This document shows positions 17,302-26,651 of a DNA stretch of 35,751 bases, piece by piece (position 1 is the stretch's first letter; the number at the start of each line of letters is the position of its first letter). The stretch is from Candidatus Levyibacteriota bacterium. GTDB taxonomy: Bacteria; Patescibacteriota; Microgenomatia; Levybacterales; UBA12049. The stretch covers positions 1 through 35,751 of the forward strand of contig DAIDHK010000002.1 in NCBI GenBank assembly GCA_027459725.1, in the 5' to 3' direction. The notes beneath the pieces are model-generated. The model searched no databases. It was not told the origin of the DNA and saw only the letters and a list, made by a program, of their open reading frames with translations. The translations under genes were made by a program, and so were the position numbers.

Positions 17302-17658
17302 ATGAAGATAAAATTAATTAAACAATTGGCTAAAGCAAGTTTTGATAATAATAGTTTGAACGAAAATAAAATTAAAATTGTCTCGAGTAAGCTTAAACGT
17401 AAAGACTTGCGTTCATACTTACGAGCCTTGAAAATTCTGGATCAGGAAAACACCTTGTTTGTGAGTATGCCTATTACAGATGATGAGAAGGTTAAAAATG
17501 CCTTACAGATACGTTTTCCTAATAAAAAAATTGTCTATACTTTAAATAAAGATTTATTAGCTGGTATAAAGATAGTTAATAACGACCTCTTGTATGATTT
17601 TACGTTACAAGGTAAAATTGAGAGATTGATCGGACACTTTTACGATACAAATGATTAA
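17302..17658 (+). CDS. atpH: ATP synthase F1 subunit delta, truncated form
   Basis: This is called from position between atpF and atpA and from the C-terminal segment, which carries GIKIVNNDLLYDFTLQGKIERL-like features matching the end of delta/OSCP. At 118 residues it is far shorter than the usual 170-180. The N-terminal helical bundle that caps the alpha subunits appears reduced to about 50 residues. It has no Shine-Dalgarno and starts one base after atpF. The reduction may be lineage-specific; there is no sign of a frameshift. Confidence 0.85.
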   Translation: MKIKLIKQLAKASFDNNSLNENKIKIVSSKLKRKDLRSYLRALKILDQENTLFVSMPITDDEKVKNALQIRFPNKKIVYTLNKDLLAGIKIVNNDLLYDFTLQGKIERLIGHFYDTND

Positions 17659-17666
17659 AAATAAAT

Positions 17667-19202
17667 ATGAGTAATACAACTAATATAAATGATGAGTTAA
17701 TTTTACAACAATTAGAAAAGAACTTAATGGATTTCTCATCCGATATTAAAGTTCAGAATGTCGGTAATGTAGAAAAAAATACCGATGGAGTTATCACAGC
17801 TACTGGACTTTCACAGGCAGGTATAGGAGAAGAAGTTGAGTTTGCAAATGGAGTAATGGGAATGATTTTGGGCTTAGATGAGGATTATGCATCTATTATA
17901 GTTTTAGGAGACGGAGATTCTATAGAAGAAGGTTCGAGTGTCAAAAGAACTGGCAGAATATTGAGTATAAACGTTCACGATAGTATTTTAGGTAGAGTGA
18001 TAAACCCAATTGGACAACCGCTTGACGGTAAACCAGAAATTAAAAAAGGAACTTTAATGCCTCTGGAAAAAATTGCTCCAGGGGTTATTGAGCGGGAATC
18101 AGTAGATACACCTTTGAAAACTGGCATCAAAGCTATTGATTCGATGATTCCCATCGGTCGTGGACAACGTGAACTTATCATTGGAGACAGAGGTCTGGGC
18201 AAAACCGCAATTGCTATAGATACAATTATTAATCAAAAAAACCATCCTAAAGATCAGCAGCCTGTTATATGCATCTATGTAGCTATTGGACAAAAACAAT
18301 CAACTGTAGCCCGTGTTATCAATGTTCTGAATGAGTATGGTGCGCTTCCCTATTCTATTGTAGTTTCAGCAAGCGCTTCAGAACCTGTAGCTCTACAATA
18401 TTTATCTCCTTTTGCTGGAGTGGCTATTGCAGAATATTTCTGTGCCAAAGGCAGAGATGTTTTAATTGTTTATGATGATTTAACAAAACATGCTTGGTCA
18501 TACAGACAACTATCACTTGTCCTGCGACGCCCGGCAGGACGAGAGGCTTATCCAGGCGATATTTTCTATCTGCATTCCCGATTGCTGGAAAGAGCAGTCA
18601 AGTTGAGTAAGAAAAATGGTGGCGGATCAATTACAGCGCTTCCCATTATCGAAACACAAGCCGGTGATATTTCGGCATATATTCCAACTAATGTTATTTC
18701 TATAACTGATGGTCAGATTTTCGTCGAATCAGATTTGTTTAATAATGGTATTAGACCTGCCATTAATGCAGGTTACTCAGTATCACGCGTGGGAGGAGCA
18801 GCCCAAACCAGTGCGATGAAATCTGTTATTGGTATGTTGCGCATTGCTCAAGCTCAGTATAGAGAATTAGCTGCATTCGCACAATTTGGGAGTGAGCTCG
18901 ATGCAGAAACTCGTGCACAGTTGGAAAAAGGGAAAAGAACAGTAGAAATACTTAAACAAGCACAATATCACCCACTCTCTGAGCCTTTACAAATTATGTC
19001 AATCTGGTCAGTTAATAATGGTTTTACAGATGATATTCCGACCGATGATGTTCTAAGATTTGAACGTGAGTATCTGGAGTATTTGCAAAGAAAAGGAAAA
19101 AAACTGCTTGATGAATTGTCAACAGGTAAAAAACCCAGTAAAGAAACTCTTGAGCTAATGAAAAAAGTAACTGAAGACTTCAAAAAAACCTTCAGTGCTT
19201 AG
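17667..19202 (+). CDS. atpA: ATP synthase F1 subunit alpha
   Basis: The 511-residue protein has the non-catalytic nucleotide-binding fold with P-loop GDRGLGKT (173-180), where most alpha subunits have GDRQTGKT. The conserved SYSVSRVGGAAQTSAMK region carries the alpha Arg that completes the catalytic site on beta. The length is normal. It follows atpH by 8 nt without a visible Shine-Dalgarno. Confidence 0.98.
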   Translation: MSNTTNINDELILQQLEKNLMDFSSDIKVQNVGNVEKNTDGVITATGLSQAGIGEEVEFANGVMGMILGLDEDYASIIVLGDGDSIEEGSSVKRTGRILSINVHDSILGRVINPIGQPLDGKPEIKKGTLMPLEKIAPGVIERESVDTPLKTGIKAIDSMIPIGRGQRELIIGDRGLGKTAIAIDTIINQKNHPKDQQPVICIYVAIGQKQSTVARVINVLNEYGALPYSIVVSASASEPVALQYLSPFAGVAIAEYFCAKGRDVLIVYDDLTKHAWSYRQLSLVLRRPAGREAYPGDIFYLHSRLLERAVKLSKKNGGGSITALPIIETQAGDISAYIPTNVISITDGQIFVESDLFNNGIRPAINAGYSVSRVGGAAQTSAMKSVIGMLRIAQAQYRELAAFAQFGSELDAETRAQLEKGKRTVEILKQAQYHPLSEPLQIMSIWSVNNGFTDDIPTDDVLRFEREYLEYLQRKGKKLLDELSTGKKPSKETLELMKKVTEDFKKTFSA

Positions 19203-19244
19203 TATCTAACTTTTCGCTTTAAATATTTGACCTTAAACTAAATT

Positions 19245-21559
<2,315 letters not shown>

Positions 21560-21593
21560 TAAATATTTCCTTTTGTTAACTACTCTATAAGTT

Positions 21594-22004
21594 ATGAAAT
21601 TGAAACTGCAAATATTAACTTCAGAACAAGAAATATTTAACGAAGAAGTAGATGAAGTAGTAGTTCCAACCACAGCTGGTGTTATAGGAGTCTTGCCTGA
21701 ACACATGCCGCTAGTTTCACAAATTGCACCAGGAGAACTTGTCATAAAAAATAATGATAAGTCGGAAATGATAGCAGTTTTTGGCGGTTTTATTGAAGTT
21801 AGCAATAATAGTGTCTCAATATTGGCAGATTACGCTGCTCGTGTAGAAGATATTGAATTAGCCAAAGCACAACAAGCTAAAGAACGTGCAGATAAATTGA
21901 TGCAAGAGAAATTATCTGAAAAAGACTTTATTATTGTCGAATCAGAGCTACAGAAGGCACTTATGCAATTACGAATCGCCAATAAATACCGTAAGAACCG
22001 ATAA
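21594..22004 (+). CDS. atpC: ATP synthase F1 subunit epsilon
   Basis: The 136-residue protein has the N-terminal beta-sandwich (VVPTTAGVIGVLPEHMPLV) and a C-terminal two-helix region (about 88-136), so the auto-inhibitory helices of epsilon appear present. It is the last gene of the operon. The tRNA-Thr gene starts 48 nt downstream. Confidence 0.96.
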   Translation: MKLKLQILTSEQEIFNEEVDEVVVPTTAGVIGVLPEHMPLVSQIAPGELVIKNNDKSEMIAVFGGFIEVSNNSVSILADYAARVEDIELAKAQQAKERADKLMQEKLSEKDFIIVESELQKALMQLRIANKYRKNR

Positions 22005-22013
22005 TTCAATCAC

Positions 22014-22043
22014 TTTACCCTCTTTGTTGCTTCATGTTAAAAT
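22014..22043 (+). promoter_or_regulatory. Possible promoter of tRNA-Thr
   Basis: TTTACC (22014-22019), an 18-nt spacer and TAAAAT (22038-22043) lie 9 nt before the mature tRNA 5' end. The match is moderate; read-through from the atp operon is also possible, as no terminator is seen after atpC. Confidence 0.4.
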
Positions 22044-22052
22044 ATGCAAGAT

Positions 22053-22124
22053 GCCGAAGTAACTCAGGGGTAGAGTAGCTCTTTCGTAAAGAGCAAGTCG
22101 TGGGTCCGAATCCCACCTTCGGCT
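22053..22124 (+). tRNA. tRNA-Thr (anticodon CGT)
   Basis: Acceptor stem GCCGAAG/CTTCGGC, D arm ACTC...GAGT, anticodon stem GCTCT/AGAGC around TTCGTAA (anticodon CGT, reads ACG), and T arm GTGGG/CCCAC with TCCGAAT form a cloverleaf. The discriminator is U and no CCA is encoded. Confidence 0.95.
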
Positions 22125-22197
22125 CATTACAGCTATTTTTAAGCTTGTTGTGTAATTGATTAGTTATAATATAATTGATAATATACAAATTTAAATT

Positions 22198-22914
22198 ATG
22201 GCTTCACATATTAAAAGACATTCAGAGGAGCAAAAAAAACATACTATCTTCTTTAGTATATTGGGTTCAATTTTGATAATACTGTTTTTGGCCATTTATG
22301 GACTGCCACTATTTACTAAGTATATTTTATATCTAGGTAATTCTAAATCTCCCTCTAACATTACTCCTGCCCAAGATGGAATAAATTATGTAGCACCACC
22401 CGTATTAGATGATACATTTAGTGCTACAAATAGTGCTATTATGACAGTTAAAGGCATTGCCTCCAAAAACCAAGAAGTTAAGTTATTCGTTAACGGTAGT
22501 ATAGTTGATCAACAAACTACTGATAACAAAGGTAAGTTTACATTCAATAACGTAAGTCTAACTCCTGGGAGCAATCAGATAGAAACTAAAGCTTATGCTG
22601 GCGCTAATAAAGAAAGTTCTTATTCTAATGTCTTAAATATTACATATTTAAATAAAGGACCTACCCTAAATATTGTCTCTCCTGTGGATAATCAGTCTTT
22701 TTCTGGCTCAAGTAATCAAACACTACATATTCAAGGAAATACTGACCCAAATTGTAATGTAACAATTAATGGTTCATGGGCAATTGTTAACAGTGATGGT
22801 AGCTTTACTTATGACTTTCCTTTGCAAAATGGGGACAATCATATAACATTTGTGTCGACTGATCAGGCGGGTAACACCACAACTGTTCAAAGAAAAGTTA
22901 CTTTTAATCCCTAA
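22198..22914 (+). CDS. Membrane-anchored protein with two Ig-like domains
   Basis: The 238-residue protein has a charged cytoplasmic N-terminus, one transmembrane helix (about 17-38), then two beta-rich Ig-like domains (about 66-151 and 155-237). Both contain the GxF(T)-(F/Y)-(N/D)xxLxxGxNxI pattern of extracellular bacterial Ig/glucodextranase-B-like modules. It is probably an extracytoplasmic surface or adhesion protein; no enzymatic domain is present. Several TATAAT/GATAAT-like boxes lie 10-33 nt upstream, but the promoter is ambiguous and no Shine-Dalgarno is present. Its last 11 bases overlap the convergent O-antigen-ligase-like gene. Confidence 0.8.
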   Translation: MASHIKRHSEEQKKHTIFFSILGSILIILFLAIYGLPLFTKYILYLGNSKSPSNITPAQDGINYVAPPVLDDTFSATNSAIMTVKGIASKNQEVKLFVNGSIVDQQTTDNKGKFTFNNVSLTPGSNQIETKAYAGANKESSYSNVLNITYLNKGPTLNIVSPVDNQSFSGSSNQTLHIQGNTDPNCNVTINGSWAIVNSDGSFTYDFPLQNGDNHITFVSTDQAGNTTTVQRKVTFNP

Positions 22915-24112
22915 ACACAAAAAAAGCTACTGAGCTTAACCATAAAATTATACTTGGATAAAATAAACTATTAATAAACATAGAGTCAATAATTACTCCT
23001 GCAAAAGAAGCAAAAAATACAGCGGAAAAGATATTTTGTCTTGCTGATTTGTAGCTATTTTTTAAGATAAGAAATATAATGTAAATAAAACTGGCAAACC
23101 CAAATATACCAGTAGTTGCCCAAACAAATAACAGACTATTATCTGTACCGGCATTTGCATGACTAATTATAGAAGCCTGCGAAGAATGTTTAATTAAACC
23201 GTAGTTATGTTGAGCATAGCGGTATGCATCAAATCCGACACCTAATAAGATATTTCGCTGAATTACATAGACTACATTATCAATAGCGGCAAATCTAGCT
23301 TCTACAGAAGCTACTCTAAAGTAATCAGTATTTTCAATATTTTGTTTCGGTGCAACAATGATAAGCATGAGTACTAAACATCCTAAGACAATAAATATAT
23401 AACGTTTTCTCATAGTGAATATAAAAAATAGAAACACAGATACAAGTAACATGACTAAAGCGCTACGCGAGAAAGTTAGAAAGATAGCAAAAAGAGTAAT
23501 TAGTAAAAAAAACAAAATCATAACTCTGAAATAGTTATTAACTTTAGACTTGTAAATAAACCAAATACCAAGAAGAAAAGTAAACAATAAAGTGAAATAT
23601 GCACCCGCAAAATTAGGGTCAAAAAAAGAGCTGAAGAGTCTATATAAATGATCATCCCACCCTGCGTAATACAAATTTCGTAAGTTGGAATAAAATATAT
23701 ATTGAATAAATCCAGCAAGTACAAGGCTTAGTCCAGTAAGTGTCAAAGAAAGTAATACAAAACTTTTTTCTTTTGAGTTTTTAAACAATAGTGTTGTAAC
23801 AAAGAAAACCAACAAATAAGTTAAAAAACGTATCAAATAAAGTACTGCGACAACATTTTGAAAAATCGTATAGTTTCTGAAATTAAATATTAATGATACA
23901 AATACGACAAGCAAAAAAAACAATACAGCCTTCGGTAGTTTTAATACTATTTTCTTTAGTTCTTTATACTTAGCAAGTACACCATAAAACACATAGATTG
24001 CAACAGTAGTATCAAGAACTGTTAATGAGATGTCATTTTGAAAATCCAGCCTGCCAGCCTGGTTCAAAAACATGCCCACGCAAACAAATACAAATAGAAT
24101 ACGTTTAATCAT
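22904..24112 (-). CDS. O-antigen-ligase-like (Wzy/WaaL superfamily) membrane protein
   Basis: The 402-residue protein consists of roughly 10-12 transmembrane helices with one larger extracytoplasmic loop. It has the family-like C-terminal pattern of a polar loop followed by NAGTDNSLLFVWATTGIFG. Members polymerise lipid-linked glycans or transfer them to an acceptor. Given the neighbouring flippase and transferases, a surface-glycan polymerase or ligase is likely; polymerase and ligase cannot be separated from sequence. It has its own consensus promoter 6 nt before the ATG and no Shine-Dalgarno. Confidence 0.83.
   Translation of the reverse strand: MIKRILFVFVCVGMFLNQAGRLDFQNDISLTVLDTTVAIYVFYGVLAKYKELKKIVLKLPKAVLFFLLVVFVSLIFNFRNYTIFQNVVAVLYLIRFLTYLLVFFVTTLLFKNSKEKSFVLLSLTLTGLSLVLAGFIQYIFYSNLRNLYYAGWDDHLYRLFSSFFDPNFAGAYFTLLFTFLLGIWFIYKSKVNNYFRVMILFFLLITLFAIFLTFSRSALVMLLVSVFLFFIFTMRKRYIFIVLGCLVLMLIIVAPKQNIENTDYFRVASVEARFAAIDNVVYVIQRNILLGVGFDAYRYAQHNYGLIKHSSQASIISHANAGTDNSLLFVWATTGIFGFASFIYIIFLILKNSYKSARQNIFSAVFFASFAGVIIDSMFINSLFYPSIILWLSSVAFFVFRD
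22919..22937 (-). terminator. Weak terminator inside the end of the O-antigen-ligase-like gene
   Basis: On the minus strand AAGCT-CAGT-AGCTT forms a 5-bp hairpin followed by a run of T. The T-run encodes the Phe residues at the C-terminus of the gene, so the terminator is embedded in coding sequence. The stem is short, so efficiency is uncertain. Confidence 0.35.
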
Positions 24113-24147
24113 AAATAAATTATAGCCTAATGCTCTATAAGCGACAA
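24113..24147 (-). promoter_or_regulatory. Leaderless promoter of the O-antigen-ligase-like gene
   Basis: On the minus strand TTGTCG (24142-24147), an exact 17-nt spacer and TATAAT (24119-24124) are followed by exactly 6 nt and the ATG at 24112. +1 is expected on the A of the start codon. It would transcribe the last gene of the glycan cluster independently. Confidence 0.7.
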
Positions 24148-24156
24148 ACTAATACT

Positions 24157-25761
24157 TTAGTTAATACCTTTTCTATACAAATTAACCTTCGTAAACTGGT
24201 TAGTATAAACCAAATGCCAACTTTGATATTTTTGTGGTAATCTGGCATTTTGTGTAGCAATATAGTCAAATTTATCATGATTTTTTAACCAAGTTGAATC
24301 AATAAATGGGAAATCTACATAATATAAATTATGGAATCCAATTAAAAGGACCTTATCATTTGATTTTATATGAGTTGCAAAATATCCATCTGTATCATAG
24401 AAATCCCCAAATGAGAAGTTAAGATTTTTCATTAAGAAGTTCTGTTTTGTTTCGAGTCCAAAAACAACGGGAACATATCTAATACTTGCAACTCCCCTGT
24501 AAACAATTGTGGTAAATGATAAAGCAAATATAACAATTAACAAAAAAGTTTTAATAATATTATCTGATCTATATTTTGAGCTTAATATCTGTAATGAATT
24601 TGATACAAGTATTGAAAATACAGGCAAATAAGGCAACAAAAATCTCCCTCCTCCTGTTCTGGGAGTAAAATACCATATTAAAACAGCTAATACTGAATAA
24701 TAAATCAAAACTTTGGCTCTTTTTGGAATTTTTTTCCAATATAAAACAAGAATAGGTATCGTTATCAAATATATCGGCGATATAGGATCATCCGCCATGG
24801 TTAACTCCTTAACTAGTGCAACTATAAAGTTAACAGGATTCAGCAAATTTATATTTATACTTGTAGGGTAAACTGATGTAAAGAAGGGATATATCGGATT
24901 ACCAGTATGTATATATGAAAATATGAACCATGGTAAAGGAACTAATAAACTTATAAGGATAAAAAAAATAATTTTTAAAGCTTTATGCCTATCTTTTCCT
25001 TCAATTAAAAAAATACTTAATAGTAAAACAAAGATAATTAAAGTTCCAAGAGCGATTAGCTTGGACATAATAGAAAAGCCAACAAGTAAAGATGTAGCTA
25101 TTAAATCTTTGAGATTACGTTTTTCTATATAGTAAATAAACGACCATAAAGCGGTTATTTCGAAAATTGTTCTAATTAGATCGATATAGGCAGTTGTCGA
25201 TTCCCAAGCAACTACTAAGTTAGAATAGAAGACAAGCACTGCTAATAGTGAATAAGTCTTATTTAAATATTTTTTGGAGATCTGAAAAATTGCACCGGAT
25301 ACAAAAACACCAGCAAATAGCTGAATCAACTTTGCTGTATTCTCATTACCGATACTTAATGCGACTACATATAATAATTCTCCTAGCTTAGGCATATCAC
25401 TGTAATACAACAAGCCTCCCGGGATATGCCATATTTCATGATGTAATATATATAATTTCGGCAAGGTAAGGTGATACCATAGGGCATCGAACGCAAATTC
25501 AGGCGATAATGAGCCTATTAAGTTAACTAGAAAAAGTGCAAATAAGATTAAACAAATAACAAAATCTACCTTAGAGAAATACTTTCCTAAATTTTTAAAG
25601 TGGTAAAAGTGATAAGTATTTTTATTAAAAAGAAAGTAAAATCCTATTATCCAATATATAGCAGTAATTGTAATGATTACTGTTGTATAATATAGATGGA
25701 AAATACCCAAGAAGTAAATTAATTCTGTAAAAAAACCTAAAAGTATTCCGAATAAAATCAT
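24157..25761 (-). CDS. GT-C family (PMT/GT39-like) membrane glycosyltransferase
   Basis: The 534-residue protein has about 10-12 transmembrane helices. After the first helices comes an acidic first loop (PEFAFDALWYHLT, D92), as in dolichyl-phosphate-mannose mannosyltransferase-like enzymes that use polyprenyl-phosphate sugars outside the membrane. The C-terminal soluble part (about 440-534) is predicted extracytoplasmic. No Shine-Dalgarno or good -10 lies before the ATG. The same frame upstream is open for 44 codons beyond a single TAA (see 25774-25908), so the N-terminus may be incomplete. Confidence 0.8.
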   Translation of the reverse strand: MILFGILLGFFTELIYFLGIFHLYYTTVIITITAIYWIIGFYFLFNKNTYHFYHFKNLGKYFSKVDFVICLILFALFLVNLIGSLSPEFAFDALWYHLTLPKLYILHHEIWHIPGGLLYYSDMPKLGELLYVVALSIGNENTAKLIQLFAGVFVSGAIFQISKKYLNKTYSLLAVLVFYSNLVVAWESTTAYIDLIRTIFEITALWSFIYYIEKRNLKDLIATSLLVGFSIMSKLIALGTLIIFVLLLSIFLIEGKDRHKALKIIFFILISLLVPLPWFIFSYIHTGNPIYPFFTSVYPTSININLLNPVNFIVALVKELTMADDPISPIYLITIPILVLYWKKIPKRAKVLIYYSVLAVLIWYFTPRTGGGRFLLPYLPVFSILVSNSLQILSSKYRSDNIIKTFLLIVIFALSFTTIVYRGVASIRYVPVVFGLETKQNFLMKNLNFSFGDFYDTDGYFATHIKSNDKVLLIGFHNLYYVDFPFIDSTWLKNHDKFDYIATQNARLPQKYQSWHLVYTNQFTKVNLYRKGIN

Positions 25762-25773
25762 TGCTGTTAGAAG

Positions 25774-25908
25774 TTAAATGTGTTTTAGAATGAGATTTAT
25801 TCCCTTCACTCTTTCTATTAAGTTTATATAATATAAGATCAAACAGAAAAAAGTCCAGATGATAAAGATAGTTATATAAAAAATTTTATTATACTTTATT
25901 TTTTTCAT
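25774..25908 (-). CDS. 44-residue single-helix membrane ORF
   Basis: A basic N-terminus (MKKIKYNK) is followed by a hydrophobic helix (about residues 9-30) and a charged tail. It starts 20 nt inside the 3' end of the upstream GT2 gene and ends 12 nt before the GT-C gene. It is in the same frame as that gene, separated only by a TAA and four codons. It is either a real small membrane protein that is translationally coupled, or the former N-terminal helix of the GT-C enzyme cut off by a stop mutation. Confidence 0.45.
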   Translation of the reverse strand: MKKIKYNKIFYITIFIIWTFFCLILYYINLIERVKGINLILKHI

Positions 25909-26650
25909 ACTGTATCCATCCTTTGCTTCTTACTAGATATGAATGGAAGCTCATCATGACTGCCACAATTAAGCCGGGTACACCATCCAAAAAACCCATT
26001 TTAAAAATATAATTGTAAATAAATTTAAGTAAAGGAAATACTATAATTTGCCATGAATAAATTCTCTTATTGTTTTGGTATAGTTCATTAGAGCGCAAAT
26101 CTGTATAATGATTTATTTCAGATAAAAAGTCACTAATATTCTGATGAGGGTAATGAAATAATACATTTGATAATTTATTTGTTTTACCTTTTATTTTCCA
26201 TACTTCATGTACCCTATTTCTCCATAATCCAGCGTCTTTTTTTGCCAATCTAAGAATATAGACGTTAGCTAGTTCGCCGAATTCGAGCTTTTTACCCCAA
26301 AGACAGTCGACTCTTTTTAGGTAATAGCCATTAAAGGATAGAAACTGATTATTAATCTGGTTAGTAATTTCATATTGTAGGGATAAAGTGACTTCTTCAT
26401 CAGCATCAACAAAAAATACCCATGTATTTTTAGCCTGAGTTAGAGCGAAGTTCCTTTGTTGTGCAAAATCGTTATTTAAAGAATGCTGAATTATTTTTGC
26501 GTTATAAGTTTTAGCTATCTCAAGTGTATTGTCAGTAGAAAAATCATCAACTATGATAACTTCGTCGCACCATTTAATTGAATCTAGGCATCTTTTAAAT
26601 GTTTGTTCTTCATTTTTTGTTAAAATAATTGCACTAATACCCTGTTGCAT
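25889..26650 (-). CDS. GT2 family glycosyltransferase (WaaE/KdtX-like)
   Basis: The 253-residue protein has the GT-A fold start ISAIILTKNEE, then the nucleotide-sugar motif VDDFSTDNT, and the metal-binding DxD as FFVDADEE (about residues 80-87). The C-terminus has an amphipathic or hydrophobic stretch near 210-235 that may attach to the membrane. The pattern resembles the LPS-core beta-1,4-glucosyltransferase subgroup, but the sugar cannot be assigned. Its start follows the stop of the upstream fusion gene after one base (TGA-T-ATG), indicating translational coupling. Confidence 0.87.
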   Translation of the reverse strand: MQQGISAIILTKNEEQTFKRCLDSIKWCDEVIIVDDFSTDNTLEIAKTYNAKIIQHSLNNDFAQQRNFALTQAKNTWVFFVDADEEVTLSLQYEITNQINNQFLSFNGYYLKRVDCLWGKKLEFGELANVYILRLAKKDAGLWRNRVHEVWKIKGKTNKLSNVLFHYPHQNISDFLSEINHYTDLRSNELYQNNKRIYSWQIIVFPLLKFIYNYIFKMGFLDGVPGLIVAVMMSFHSYLVRSKGWIQYEKNKV

Positions 26651-26651
26651 A

